From positions 1 to 64,000 of the forward strand of contig JAWKRR010000020.1 in NCBI GenBank assembly GCA_041389525.1: a stretch of 64,000 nucleotides of DNA, written 5' to 3'. The position numbers and the translations under genes are program-made. This document shows positions 26,732-35,754 of this stretch, in pieces; the stretch's first letter is position 1, and every line of letters starts with the position of its first letter. Under the pieces are notes generated by a model that saw nothing but the letters and a program-made list of their open reading frames with translations, was not told where the DNA came from and did not search any database. The stretch is from JACKFB01 sp041389525. Its GTDB lineage: Bacteria > Myxococcota_A > UBA9042 > PHBI01 > JACKFB01.

Positions 26732-27064
26732 ATGCGTACCCGCCTCTTCGGCCTGACCCTACTCATCGTCGCTCTCGGCGCTCCGGCCGGCTGCGCGTTC
26801 AAGGCGTCCGACGAAGAGTGTAACGAGGCCTGCACGAACGTGTCGAAGGTCAGCCAGGGCCACGTCGACAAACAGATCGAAGAGACCGAAGACCTCGCGC
26901 AGTCGGGCGAGGGCGGCAAGGAGATGGCGCGCAGCATGGCCAGCGCCATGATCGACGCCATCAAAGACGAGTGCATGAAGCAGTGTGCCGAGAAGGGCAC
27001 GCGGAAGCAGGCGGCCTGCCTCGCGGCGGCGCCGTCGGTCGACGACCTCTACAAGTGTAAGTAG
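26732..27064 (+). CDS. Small six-cysteine lipoprotein (paralog A)
   Basis: A 110-residue lipoprotein; the signal peptide ends APAGC. The mature part contains ECNEAC, then ECMKQCAEKGTRKQAAC and a final DLYKC, so six cysteines after the lipid Cys are arranged as two CxxxC pairs and two single Cys. The same pattern recurs in the next gene, where KGT, the two CxxxC pairs and the final DL..C are conserved. AAGGA lies six bases before ATG. Disulfide-stabilised helical hairpins are likely. Function is unknown. Confidence 0.75.
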   Translation: MRTRLFGLTLLIVALGAPAGCAFKASDEECNEACTNVSKVSQGHVDKQIEETEDLAQSGEGGKEMARSMASAMIDAIKDECMKQCAEKGTRKQAACLAAAPSVDDLYKCK

Positions 27065-27189
27065 GCGGTCCGCGCGACCCGACGGGAATAGCGCGCGGCT
27101 CGCGTGGCTTGCATCCCCGTCATCGACCGGGGGAAGATGCGGCGACATCGGCGCAGCCGGTGCCTGCAGTACGAATTGGAGGGGCGAGC

Positions 27190-27708
27190 ATGCGCGTTCG
27201 GATGATCCTCACGTTGGTCGGCGTCGCGGTTCTGTTGAGCCCTGCCTGCTCCAAGCAGCCGGCCGCCACGCCCGCGGCGCCGGCAGCAAAGACCGCCCCC
27301 GAGGTCGCCCCGGCCGCAGCCGTCGAGGCCGTGGAGCGCGTCGCAGAGCCCGAACCCGCCGCAGCCCCTGTCGAGCCAGCCCCCGCCGCCGTCGTCGAGG
27401 CGCAGCCGGTGGTCGAGGCGCCGCCCGCGGACCCCGGGCTCGTCGGTGCGGAGGAGGCCGCGCGCACCGCGAACCCGCCCGCCCACGGCGACCTGAGCGC
27501 CGAGGAGTGCGCGTCGCTGTGCGAGTACGCGAACAAGCTGACCATGGCCGCGATCCCCGAGGACGCGAAGCCCGAAGCGAAGGCCGCGATCCAGAAGACC
27601 CTGGAAGAGACCTGCCCGCGCGATTGCCTGGCCAAGGGCACCAAGGAGATCGCGGAGTGCATCCGCGAGTCGAAGTCGGCCTGGGACCTCGCGAGCTGCC
27701 CGCAGTAG
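27190..27708 (+). CDS. Six-cysteine lipoprotein with Pro/Ala linker (paralog B)
   Basis: A 172-residue lipoprotein: signal ending LSPACS, then a 70-residue Ala/Pro/Val/Glu linker, then a domain with ECASLCEYANKL, CPRDCLAKGTKEIAEC and a final DLASC. The domain matches the preceding gene: two CxxxC pairs, the KGT element and the end motif. The linker would let the domain reach away from the membrane. GGAGG lies eight bases before ATG 27190. The gene lies 126 bases after its paralog, so a tandem duplication is likely. No known family name is assigned. Confidence 0.75.
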   Translation: MRVRMILTLVGVAVLLSPACSKQPAATPAAPAAKTAPEVAPAAAVEAVERVAEPEPAAAPVEPAPAAVVEAQPVVEAPPADPGLVGAEEAARTANPPAHGDLSAEECASLCEYANKLTMAAIPEDAKPEAKAAIQKTLEETCPRDCLAKGTKEIAECIRESKSAWDLASCPQ

Positions 27709-27713
27709 CCTGT

Positions 27714-27774
27714 CGCGCCCACCCCGGGGCGCGGCGGCGCTCGGTGCTAAGCCAGCTCGCCTCGGCGTTTTTTT
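27714..27774 (+). terminator. Possible terminator region
   Basis: Five bases after the stop, CGCGCC (27714-27719) can pair with GGCGCG (27728-27733), and a run of seven T follows at 27768-27774. The hairpin and T-run are about 35 bases apart, so this is not a classical factor-independent terminator. Confidence 0.25.
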
Positions 27775-27829
27775 GACCCGCTCCCAGCGCGCACGCACGA
27801 TCCGCCCCGTCTGCGCCAGGGAGCGGTTG

Positions 27830-28510
27830 ATGCGACAGCGGGAAGTCCAGAGCGCGGCGGAGCACCTCTCGCTTCCGCTATTTGCGCTGCCTGAGTACAC
27901 ACTCTTCCCGCACACGCTCGTGCCCTTTCATGTGTTCGAGCCCCGCTACGTCTCGATGATCGACCACTGCCTCGCGGACCGCCGCCTGCTGGTCGTGGCC
28001 GGACTCCAGCCGGGTTGGGAGTCGCTCGACGACGAGGACGCGCCCACGTTCGCGGTCGGCGGGCTCGGCCGGATCATCTCCGACCGACGGCTGGGTGACA
28101 GCCGGACGAACATCTTCGTGCACTGCACCGCCCGCGTGCGCCTGACGCGGCTGGTCCAGCGCCGCCCCTTCCCGATCGTCGACGCCCTGGAGGTCCACGA
28201 CGACGTGGACGTCGAGGGGCCGGAGAGCCTGCGCGCCGCGGCCGACCGGGTGCTGGGGCTCGTCGCCAGCCTCGCGCGTGAGCTCGGCGGCGAGGGGGCG
28301 GCCTTGGGGAAAGTGCTCTCCTCCAGCGACGATCCGGTCGTCCTCTCGCACCGCCTCGCCTCGGTCGTGGTCGACGACCCCGCTGAGCGCCAGCGGCTGC
28401 TCGAGACGACCCGGTCCGTGGTGCGCTGCGAACGGCTCGCAGAGCACGTGGTGCGCCACCTCATCGAGCGCACGCCCGCGCCCCAGGACGGGGCAGGGTG
28501 GATCAACTAA
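27830..28510 (+). CDS. Lon N-terminal (LON substrate-binding) domain protein
   Basis: A 226-residue protein consisting of the Lon-protease N-terminal domain and a helical tail, without ATPase or protease parts. LPLFALPEYTLFPHTLVPFHVFEPRYVSMI is the diagnostic start of LON domains (compare the LP-x-x-PG-x-x-P-L-HIFE pattern), followed by the GRI and SRTNI strands. Stand-alone LON proteins are common in bacteria and cereblon-like in fold; their role is not established. CAGGGAG seven bases before ATG 27830 fixes the start. The ECF sigma gene follows. Confidence 0.87.
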   Translation: MRQREVQSAAEHLSLPLFALPEYTLFPHTLVPFHVFEPRYVSMIDHCLADRRLLVVAGLQPGWESLDDEDAPTFAVGGLGRIISDRRLGDSRTNIFVHCTARVRLTRLVQRRPFPIVDALEVHDDVDVEGPESLRAAADRVLGLVASLARELGGEGAALGKVLSSSDDPVVLSHRLASVVVDDPAERQRLLETTRSVVRCERLAEHVVRHLIERTPAPQDGAGWIN

Positions 28511-28628
28511 ACTCTGCCGCTTAGACTTGCGCCGCGCTGCTACTAGTCGCGGCCACGACGAAGCAATTCATGGATCCCTTTCCGAACTGGTGCGTCACAC
28601 GCTCCATGTCGGAAGGCGACTCGCCGGG

Positions 28629-29237
28629 GTGACGGTGCCCGTAGAGCAGGAGCTTTCTGACGAGCAACTGATGAAACGCTATCTGGCGGGTCATCCGAAT
28701 GCCTTTCAGGAGCTGATGTCGCGGCATGGTCAGAAGATCTACAACTTCGTGCTCCGGCAGATCCGCGACGCCTCCGCCGCGGAAGAGCTCACCCAGGAAG
28801 CCTTCCTGCGGGTGGTTCACCGGGCCGACAGCTTCCGTGAGGAGTCCCGCTTCACGACGTGGCTCTTCAGCATCGCCCGCAACCTCTGCATCGACCACGC
28901 CCGAAAGGCGAAGCACCGGCGGACTGTCGCGCTGGACGCGCCGCTGGACCGGTCGGGCAGCGGCGGGGCGACCATGCTGGATCGTGTGGCGGACGGCGGG
29001 CCAGGCCCGGACCGACAGACGCGGGACAAGCGATTCCGAGAGACCCTCGATGTGGCGCTCGAGCGGCTGCCCGACGAGCAGCGCGAGGTGTTCCTGCTGC
29101 GGGAGGTCGAAGGCCTCAAGTTCCGTGAGATCGCAGAGATCGTCGGGATCCCCGAGAACACCGTCAAGAGCCGGATGCGGTACGCGCTGGAGTCGTTGCG
29201 GCTGTCCCTGGCAGCGTTTCGGGAGGAGCCTTCGTGA
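28629..29237 (+). CDS. ECF-type RNA polymerase sigma factor
   Basis: A 202-residue sigma-70 family protein with only regions 2 and 4, i.e. an ECF type. Region 2: DEQLMKRYLAGHPNAFQEL, then AEELTQEAFLRVV and TTWLFSIARNLCIDHAR. Region 4: LDVALERLPDEQREVFLLREVEGLKFREIAEI followed by IPENTVKSRM, the -35 binding helix-turn-helix. The start is uncertain: GTG 28629 is used, but GTG 28590 (longer) and GTG 28635 (shorter) are in frame and none has a clear ribosome site. The next gene encodes its probable membrane anti-sigma factor. Confidence 0.9.
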   Translation: MTVPVEQELSDEQLMKRYLAGHPNAFQELMSRHGQKIYNFVLRQIRDASAAEELTQEAFLRVVHRADSFREESRFTTWLFSIARNLCIDHARKAKHRRTVALDAPLDRSGSGGATMLDRVADGGPGPDRQTRDKRFRETLDVALERLPDEQREVFLLREVEGLKFREIAEIVGIPENTVKSRMRYALESLRLSLAAFREEPS

Positions 29238-29324
29238 CCGCGCTTCGCTCACAGCAGTCGAATCTCGCCCCGAGCGCCGACCGGACCCTCTGGTTCGACC
29301 GTCGGCGGGGAGTATGATCCGCCC

Positions 29325-30635
29325 GTGAACATGACCCGCCAGGAGATGGAAGAGCGCCTCGTCGACTTCCTTTACGACGAGCTGGAGGCCGACGACCGGG
29401 CGCGCTTCGAGGCGTCGCTGTCCGCGCATCCCGAGGTGCAGGCCGAGGTGGCCGCGCACACGTCGACGCGGTCGATGCTGGCGTCGTCGGGCGCGCTCGA
29501 CGAGCTGCGCATGCCGCCGGGGCTCCTGGACTCGGTGATGCGGGAGGCGCGGGTGGTCGCGGCCCCGGTCGAGGAGCCGCGCGCGAGCTGGCTCGACAAG
29601 CTGCTGGCGTTGCTGATGCAGCCGGCGATGGCGGTCGCGCTCGTCACCGTGTTGATGGCGGGTACCGGCATCTACCTTGCACGTCAGGGTGGCGGCGAGC
29701 CGACCATGGCGGACTCCGTGGCGCTGCAGGCCCCGCCGAACGCCGCGGGTTCACCTGAAGGCGCGGAGCCGCCGGAGCTGGCTGCGGTGGCGGAGAAGCC
29801 GGCCGCCGAGGAAGAAGCGCCCGCGGACGAAGCGCCTGTGGCTGCGGCCGCGGCAGAGCCTGAGTCGGGGATGCGCACGGTCGCCGAGGGCGCGCTCGCG
29901 CGGTTGCAGCCGGTCACCGATGAGATGGCGGAGGCGAACGCGGCCGAGGCGCCCCCGCTCGTCGACCTGGAGGTGCCCGGCTCGACGGCCCCCACGCAGC
30001 CGTACAAGCCGAAGGCGTCCGAGCCGCGCCGGTTGGCGGTTCGAGACAAGGTGGGCTCAGCAAAGAAGGTGAACCCCGCCCTGTTCGATGACGACGCGCG
30101 CGGCAGCCTGGGCGAGACCGCTTACGCCGGGGCCGAGAAGAAGAAGGCTGAGGCGCCGGCGAAGGCGTCGGCCAAGCCGGTGTCGAAGACCGCGAGTGAC
30201 TCGGCGAGCGCGACGCCGCCGCCGTCACAGGCTCCTCAGCCGGAGGCGCCGGCCGGGTCGCCCTCGACCAAGGACGGACGGCTCAACCAGGTGCAGACCG
30301 CGGAGGAGCAGCGCGCGCTGGACCCGATGGACACCGTGCGCAAGGAGGCGGCGAGCCAGGGCAAGGACGCCGAGCGCGGGCGTTATCTGCTGGCGCAGCT
30401 CGACAAGTTCGCGGCCGCCGGGCGCGAGGACTTGGTGGATCAGACCTTGGCGCTCTTGGAGAAGGTCCCCGGCTGGGAGGCGGTCGCGCGCGGTCGGCGG
30501 TCGGCGGCGGTGGCGCGGCGTGCGACGGGCGCGGGTGGCGGACCCGCGGCGGCGCCCGCGGAGCGCGAGTACGACTACGAGGACACGAAGGCGCGTCCCT
30601 CGTCGGCGCCTGCGCCTAAGAAGGGCTCGAAGTAG
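29325..30635 (+). CDS. Probable anti-sigma factor, membrane-anchored
   Basis: A 436-residue protein. The N-terminus MTRQEMEERLVDFLYDELEADDRARFEASL is the usual helical anti-sigma start, but the HxxxCxxC zinc motif is missing. A membrane span lies at about 98-116, followed by a long periplasmic part rich in Ala, Pro, Lys and Glu with no folded motif until about 330, where helices resume (YLLAQLDKFAAAGREDLVDQTLALLEKV). Downstream of and near an ECF sigma gene, it likely holds the sigma at the membrane until a signal. GTG 29325 is used; ATG 29331 is the alternative. Confidence 0.72.
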   Translation: MNMTRQEMEERLVDFLYDELEADDRARFEASLSAHPEVQAEVAAHTSTRSMLASSGALDELRMPPGLLDSVMREARVVAAPVEEPRASWLDKLLALLMQPAMAVALVTVLMAGTGIYLARQGGGEPTMADSVALQAPPNAAGSPEGAEPPELAAVAEKPAAEEEAPADEAPVAAAAAEPESGMRTVAEGALARLQPVTDEMAEANAAEAPPLVDLEVPGSTAPTQPYKPKASEPRRLAVRDKVGSAKKVNPALFDDDARGSLGETAYAGAEKKKAEAPAKASAKPVSKTASDSASATPPPSQAPQPEAPAGSPSTKDGRLNQVQTAEEQRALDPMDTVRKEAASQGKDAERGRYLLAQLDKFAAAGREDLVDQTLALLEKVPGWEAVARGRRSAAVARRATGAGGGPAAAPAEREYDYEDTKARPSSAPAPKKGSK

Positions 30636-30675
30636 GGTCTCGGGGCTCGGCGCTCCGGCGCCAGAGCGCGGTCCC

Positions 30676-31359
30676 TCAGACGCCGCGGACCTCGGTGCCC
30701 CAGATGACCTTGTGCAGCTGGAGGTTGAGACGCGCGGGCGCTCGGTCGTCGCGCATCCAGGCGACCAGGTCGCTGGGCGGCAGCCCCGGATGGGTGGGCG
30801 AGAAGAGCACGGTGCCTACTCGGTCGGCGAGTCGGTGCTCGGCGACGAAGGCTAGCGCCCACTCGTAATCGCCGCGGTCGCAGAGCACGAACTTCACCTC
30901 GTCGTGCGGGCGAAGCAGCTCGAGGTTCGGGTAGTGGAAGTGGCTCTTGAGGAAGCGCCGCGAGGTCGCGAAATCCGCGGGGCTCTCGGGCCGCCGCAAC
31001 GCGCCGGGGGTCTTGATGTCGACGATGCGGACCACCGCCTCCGGCACGCGGCCCAGCGGAATCACGCCGTTGGTCTCCAGGAGCACGCGATAGCCCTTCG
31101 CGAGCAATCGCTCCATCAGCTCGGGGATGTCCGGCTGCAGCATCGGCTCGCCGCCGGTCAGGCAGCACAGGTCGACGCCACCCTCATCCAGCCACGCGAC
31201 GATGTCGTCCTGCGACTCGTCGGCGCCCTCGTAGAACGCGTACTCGGTGTCGCAGTACCCGCAGCGGATGTTGCACGCCGTGAATCGCACGAAGGCACAG
31301 AGCCTCCCTGCGTCGAGGCCCTCACCTTGCACACTCAGGAACTTCTCATTCACGCGCAT
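30676..31359 (-). CDS. queE: 7-carboxy-7-deazaguanine synthase
   Basis: A 227-residue radical-SAM enzyme. QueE turns 6-carboxy-tetrahydropterin into 7-carboxy-7-deazaguanine on the way to queuosine and archaeosine-like bases. The iron-sulfur motif is C29-x3-C33-x2-C36 (CNIRCGYCD), the substrate/SAM site GGEP follows, and the start MRVNEKFLSVQGEG is the conserved QueE N-terminus. Length is normal. No queC, queD or queF is in the window, so the rest of the pathway must be elsewhere. It is divergent from an outer-membrane-type gene and convergent with the anti-sigma gene. Confidence 0.9.
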   Translation of the reverse strand: MRVNEKFLSVQGEGLDAGRLCAFVRFTACNIRCGYCDTEYAFYEGADESQDDIVAWLDEGGVDLCCLTGGEPMLQPDIPELMERLLAKGYRVLLETNGVIPLGRVPEAVVRIVDIKTPGALRRPESPADFATSRRFLKSHFHYPNLELLRPHDEVKFVLCDRGDYEWALAFVAEHRLADRVGTVLFSPTHPGLPPSDLVAWMRDDRAPARLNLQLHKVIWGTEVRGV

Positions 31360-31433
31360 GGCCGCTCACTAACTTGACCCGATGCGGACGAGCAAGGATG
31401 AAGTAGGGCGTGCTGTCAGGCGTTGGAGTGTTC

Positions 31434-33059
31434 ATGGGTTCGAGAACCACCGCGGCCATCCGGCTCGCGCTCATCGCCACCGTCGCGCTCGCGGGCGCTC
31501 CGGCGGTGTCGCGCGCTGGACCTCCGAGTGGCGACGACGTGGACCCCCAACACGCCCGCGACGACGTCGAGCCCCCGCGCGGCTCCGACGACCTCGAACC
31601 CGCGGACCGGCCGACGGACTTTGATCCGCTTCCCGGCGTCGAGCGTTCCGACGGCGAGCCCGACTTCGTACCCATGGGCGAGGAGGGGACCGACCTGCCG
31701 GCGCGCCAGGATCGACTGCCGCCCGAGGGCCTCGCCGAGCGCCCCAGCCTGCCCCGCGTAGGCATCGACGTGCTCTACCCCGGCGCCGGCGTCGTGGGGC
31801 AAGGCAACGGCATGATCTCGCTGAACAAGGCCGGCGAGGACCTCTACCTCTTCCTCAACCTGTCGGCCGCTTTCGTAGGCCGCGGCTGGGCGTTTGGCCC
31901 GCGCCTGCCCCTGCGGCTCCGGCTCGTGGACCGCGCCCCCCGCACCCCCTCGGTCATCCGGCGCGAAGACTGGGACGAGATCAGCGACTTCGCGCGCCTG
32001 CTCGCGTTCTTCCAGGTCGGCCACCCCGGCGAGAAGTACTTCCTCCGCATCGGCGAGCTGCCCGGCGCCACGCTCGGCCACGGCACGATTATCAACCGCT
32101 ACTTCAACAGCATCGACATCGACCACTACCAGGGCGGCCTGTACGCGTACCTCGACCCCGGCATCGTCGGCGGCGAGGTGCTGCTGGATAACTTTTTCGA
32201 CCCGGACATCTTCGCGGCCCGCGCGTTCTTGCGGCCGATGAACTTCATCCGCTCGCTGCCCTACGCGCTGCGCAAGTTCAAGATCGCGGTCAGCGCGGGC
32301 GCGGACTTCCAGGCCCCGGTGCGGGTGGAAGAGGACGGCCAGGACGGCGCGATCCGAGTGGACTCCAACTTCCGGCCGGTCATCGCCGACACCTCGCCGA
32401 TGCCCTTCTTCGGGCTCGACCTCGAGGTGCCGCTCGTCAGCCGCCCCCACGCCGACTTCGTGCCCTACGTCGACCTGAACAGCATCGACGCGAAGGGCGC
32501 GGGCGTTCATCTCGGCGCGTTCTTGACCATCCGCTTCGACGCCCTGCGCGAGTGGCGCACCCGCCTGGAGTACCGCTACTCGGGCGCCCGCTACGAACCC
32601 GACTACATCAACGCCTTCTACGAGATTCACCGCGTCCGCTACCGCGAGGACGAATCGAAGCTGCAGTGGCTGCGCGGGGGAGGGCAGGGCGTCGGTCGCA
32701 GCGGCTTCTACGCGGAGACCGAGTTCCGCTGGGCCGGCATGATGAATTACACGCTGGTCTTCTCGAACGATCAGGGGCCCGACAACACCGATATGATGAT
32801 GAAGCTCGAGCTGCCGCACCTCGGCCCGATTCGGCTCGGCCTCTTCTTCGCGCGCATGGATTTCGACGGCTTCAAGGACTTCTTCGGCGCCAACGATACG
32901 GTGGTGGCCGCCAGCATCCGGTACAATTTCCTCGACCGCTTCTATGTCCGGCTTCGCGTGGTGAACGATTGGTGGCTAGAGCACACGGAGGACGACGGCG
33001 CCCGCTACCGGACGAAGACCAACTTCGACTTCGGCTTCGGCATCATCGTCCGGCTGTGA
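31434..33059 (+). CDS. Probable outer-membrane beta-barrel protein
   Basis: A 541-residue exported protein not assigned to a named family. The signal peptide is IRLALIATVALAGAPAVSRA. An acidic Asp/Glu/Pro-rich linker (about 30-85) is followed by about 400 residues of alternating strands with aromatic turns (LYLFLNLSAAFVGRGWAFG, YFNSIDIDHYQGGLYAYLD, KLELPHLGPIRLGLFFARM and the last strand FGFGIIVRL), as expected for a porin-like barrel. GGAG five bases before ATG 31434 favours this start over GTG 31410. The stop overlaps the next gene start, so the two are an operon. Confidence 0.65.
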   Translation: MGSRTTAAIRLALIATVALAGAPAVSRAGPPSGDDVDPQHARDDVEPPRGSDDLEPADRPTDFDPLPGVERSDGEPDFVPMGEEGTDLPARQDRLPPEGLAERPSLPRVGIDVLYPGAGVVGQGNGMISLNKAGEDLYLFLNLSAAFVGRGWAFGPRLPLRLRLVDRAPRTPSVIRREDWDEISDFARLLAFFQVGHPGEKYFLRIGELPGATLGHGTIINRYFNSIDIDHYQGGLYAYLDPGIVGGEVLLDNFFDPDIFAARAFLRPMNFIRSLPYALRKFKIAVSAGADFQAPVRVEEDGQDGAIRVDSNFRPVIADTSPMPFFGLDLEVPLVSRPHADFVPYVDLNSIDAKGAGVHLGAFLTIRFDALREWRTRLEYRYSGARYEPDYINAFYEIHRVRYREDESKLQWLRGGGQGVGRSGFYAETEFRWAGMMNYTLVFSNDQGPDNTDMMMKLELPHLGPIRLGLFFARMDFDGFKDFFGANDTVVAASIRYNFLDRFYVRLRVVNDWWLEHTEDDGARYRTKTNFDFGFGIIVRL

Positions 33060-33988
33060 GCGCCGTCGGGCGGCGACTCGCGTGGGGCGTGCTGGCGTGC
33101 GTGTTGGCCGCTGCGCTCTGCGCGCCCGGTTGCGACGGCACCTCGAGCGTCGCGGCGCCATCGACCGGGGGCGCGGAGGGCGCCGAGTGCAGCCCCGCCC
33201 AACCCTGCGAAGGCGCGCTCCTCTGCCTGGACGGGCGCTGTCGCGTACGCGCCGGGGCGCCAGACGCGACCGCCGCTCCAGGCACCGTCGTCCCACCCAT
33301 CCCCGACGGCCTCTGGGACGACGTGGCCCTCCCTGACGTCGCCACGCCCGACACCGGCGACGCCAGCAGCGGCCCGGACCTCGACGGCCCCGAGACCGCC
33401 GACCTGCCCGACACCTCATCGGACGCGGGGGACGGCGGTGGGCCCGGCGACGTCGGCCCCAGCGGCGACGCCATCGTGCTGGTCTTCAGCGAGGACGAGG
33501 CCGAGCTGCACCCCGGCGACCAGGCGCTCTCCATCGAGCTAGGTCAGGGCTGGGTCACCGAGCTGACCGTGCCCTACGCCGGCTCCATCGTGGGGATGCA
33601 GGTCATGCTCATCAACGCGTTCGGCCCCGGCTCGTGCGCCCGCTTCGCCCCCGCGATCTGGCTGCCGAACGCGGCCGGTGAGTTCGAGGACGCGCCGACG
33701 TGGCGCGCGGAGAACGGCCTCGCGCTCGTCGGCGGCCCCAAGCCCGTCAGCTTCTTCCTCTCCCAGAAAGTTCAATCGAAAGCTGGGCGAATTCGCCTCG
33801 GCCTCATCCTGAACGGCCCCTGCGAGACGGTCTCGCCGCTGCCCCTGATGGCCAGCGACGACTCGGGCGATCTGTCCCGCACCTGGCTCTGGGCGCCAGA
33901 CGCCACCGGCAGCCCGTGGATCGACGGCGAGCTGGTGGGGATCGACGGCCGCTGGGGCATCGCCGTGCTCATCGAGGTGGTGCTGTGA
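33056..33988 (+). CDS. Asp/Pro-rich lipoprotein
   Basis: A 310-residue lipoprotein from GTG 33056, which shares bases with the barrel gene stop. The signal (GVLACVLAAALCAPGC) is followed by a short Cys-pair segment (ECSPAQPCEGALLCLDGRC), then a 60-residue Asp/Gly/Pro-rich linker and a C-terminal beta-rich domain of about 160 residues (WVTELTVPYAGSIVGMQVMLI and the final WGIAVLIEVVL). The short Cys segment resembles the one-line Cys modules of other lipoproteins in this window. Function is unknown; coupling to a barrel suggests a surface partner. It overlaps the convergent foldase gene by 20 bases. Confidence 0.65.
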   Translation: MSAVGRRLAWGVLACVLAAALCAPGCDGTSSVAAPSTGGAEGAECSPAQPCEGALLCLDGRCRVRAGAPDATAAPGTVVPPIPDGLWDDVALPDVATPDTGDASSGPDLDGPETADLPDTSSDAGDGGGPGDVGPSGDAIVLVFSEDEAELHPGDQALSIELGQGWVTELTVPYAGSIVGMQVMLINAFGPGSCARFAPAIWLPNAAGEFEDAPTWRAENGLALVGGPKPVSFFLSQKVQSKAGRIRLGLILNGPCETVSPLPLMASDDSGDLSRTWLWAPDATGSPWIDGELVGIDGRWGIAVLIEVVL

Positions 33989-34907
33989 GCGCGTCGGCGG
34001 CCTCGGCCCCGAAGGCTCGCGCGGCCGCGTCTCGAAGCACGCGCAGGGAAGCCGTGCGACCGAGATCCTGCAAGTAGCGTTCTTTGCGAGCGACCAGCCA
34101 GGGCGCGCAGAGCTCGGCGACCAGGAGCGCCTGCGTTCGGGGGTCTTCCCAGGCGAGATCGATCTCGGGCTGGCGATCCCGGACCCACAGGAAGTGGTAG
34201 CCGAAGCGGCTGCGCACTGGCCCCACGACGACGCCGGGCCCCGCGGCGCCCACCGCCTGCGCGATGGGGCGGTCGACCTCCTGCAGGCGCGCGTCCATGG
34301 GTGCGTCGGGGCGGTCGGGGTCGAAGTAGAAGCGGTACTGCTTGCGGGCCAGGCGCGGGTGGTCGGCCGACAGCAGGCTGAAGGCGAGCTCGAAGCCAGC
34401 CGCGTCGGTGGGGCGGCCCAGGCCTTCGCGTACGGCGAGCGACTCGGCGGCCGAGGCGTCGATGCAGGCTTGAGCCGACGGGGCCTTGCAGCTCGTCGGT
34501 GAGCTGCAGCAGAGCAGCTGGACGTCGTCGACCTCGAAGGCCGGTGGCGCCACGAAGCGCCAGCGCGTCTCGTCGTAGCGCGTGCGGCGGACCGACTCGG
34601 GGATGCGTTGGCAGGCGACCGCGGGGTCCAGGATTCGGCGAAGCAGCGCCGCCGCGGCCCTCGCGTCCGAGAGGCCAGCCACGTCGGCGGCCATGAGTCC
34701 ACGGGCCTCGCGGGCGAGCAAGATCTCGTCGGCCGCAGCCCTCAGCGCGATCGACAGCGCCGCGGCGTCGGGCGTGTCCGGAGCGAGCCGGAGGACCTGC
34801 GAGGCCGCGATGGGCACGCCGCCGACCTCCGCGACGGCCTCGTCCACCGCGCCCAACGCGACCCACGCCCACACGAAGGCGGACAAAATGCTCACGGTTT
34901 GATGCAC
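33969..34907 (-). CDS. Periplasmic PpiC/parvulin-type foldase-like protein
   Basis: A 312-residue exported protein; the N-terminus VSILSAFVWAWVALGAVDEAVA is a signal peptide. A SurA-like helical region is followed by a C-terminal parvulin-like domain whose last strands, VVVGPVRSRFGYHFLWV and AWEDPRTQALLVAEL, match the peptidyl-prolyl isomerase fold (GP-x-x-S-x-FGYH). Most parvulin active residues ahead of it are not easy to place, so catalysis is uncertain. It likely helps outer-membrane proteins fold and lies tail-to-tail with a probable surface lipoprotein. Confidence 0.7.
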   Translation of the reverse strand: MHQTVSILSAFVWAWVALGAVDEAVAEVGGVPIAASQVLRLAPDTPDAAALSIALRAAADEILLAREARGLMAADVAGLSDARAAAALLRRILDPAVACQRIPESVRRTRYDETRWRFVAPPAFEVDDVQLLCCSSPTSCKAPSAQACIDASAAESLAVREGLGRPTDAAGFELAFSLLSADHPRLARKQYRFYFDPDRPDAPMDARLQEVDRPIAQAVGAAGPGVVVGPVRSRFGYHFLWVRDRQPEIDLAWEDPRTQALLVAELCAPWLVARKERYLQDLGRTASLRVLRDAAARAFGAEAADALTAPPR

Positions 34908-34953
34908 CGCAACAAGAGGCCAGCGCAGTTTGTCCGGGCCGTGGCCCGCGGAG

Positions 34954-35754
34954 TCATGAGCGCTTGCTGCGTCGCGTCAAGAGCCGCGAAAGTAGCCCAG
35001 GGCCAGTTTGGCGCGACTTCGTCTGCTTGCCCGAACGCATCTTGATGAGGCGCATCTCGCGCTGCGCATCGACGTGATTGGCGTCGATGTAGAGCACGCG
35101 ATCCAGCTCGTTCTGACAGCGGTCCATGTCGTTGGAGGTCTTGTAGTAGAGCGCCATGTAGTAGTGGACCTGCGCCTGCTCTTCGTCGATGGCGAGCGCC
35201 TTCTCCCAAGCCTTCCGTGCCTCCTCGAGGCGCGCGGAGTCCTTGCGCTCGTCCACGTTCTGGAAGATCGCCCAGCCCAGGCTCGCCCAGTACTTCCCGT
35301 TGCCCGGGACCGCGAGCACGGCCTGCTTCAGCAGCCGCTCCGCCTCGCCATAGGCGCGCTTGGTGAGCAGGACGCTGCCTTTGTGGAAGGCGATCTTGCC
35401 CTGCTCCTCTTGATTTCGCGTCTTCGGCGCGTTGCGTTCGCCGAGACCGCCGGGGATGACCGGCCGCACCTCGCCGCGCAGGTACCTGGCGCGGTCCTGG
35501 ACGTTCGAGAGCACGTCTTTCGCTTCGGTGGCGAACTGAAAGATCGCGCGCGCCACATCGCGGACGTCTTCCAAGCCCTGGCGCGACATGGTGTCGGGAT
35601 GAATCCGCTTCGCCAGCTGGAAATACGCCGGCTGGACCAATGGCGCTGGCGTCTCCTTGCTGAGGCCCAGGACGGCGAAGTAGTCGCCATCGCGCACCGC
35701 TTCGAGGCGCTCCTCGATAAGCTTGCGCACTTCCTCGACCTCAGGAGTCGCCAT
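34954..35754 (-). CDS. DnaJ-domain protein with TPR-like helices
   Basis: A 266-residue protein. FAVLGLSKETPAPLVQPAYFQLAKRIHPDTMS near residue 27 is a J domain with the HPD motif that stimulates Hsp70 ATPase. The remainder is a series of helical pairs (HKGSVLLTKRAYGEAERLLKQAV, KYWASLGWAIFQ, VHYYMALYYKTSNDM), i.e. TPR repeats for partner binding. The tail is Lys/Arg-rich. GGAGGG just upstream fixes ATG 35754. Similar DnaJ-TPR proteins are common in Myxococcota; the substrate is unknown. Confidence 0.78.
   Translation of the reverse strand: MATPEVEEVRKLIEERLEAVRDGDYFAVLGLSKETPAPLVQPAYFQLAKRIHPDTMSRQGLEDVRDVARAIFQFATEAKDVLSNVQDRARYLRGEVRPVIPGGLGERNAPKTRNQEEQGKIAFHKGSVLLTKRAYGEAERLLKQAVLAVPGNGKYWASLGWAIFQNVDERKDSARLEEARKAWEKALAIDEEQAQVHYYMALYYKTSNDMDRCQNELDRVLYIDANHVDAQREMRLIKMRSGKQTKSRQTGPGLLSRLLTRRSKRS

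Noticed and set aside
30905..31377. Open frame on + strand over queE
   Set aside because: Antisense to the radical-SAM cysteine motif; no start signal or homology.
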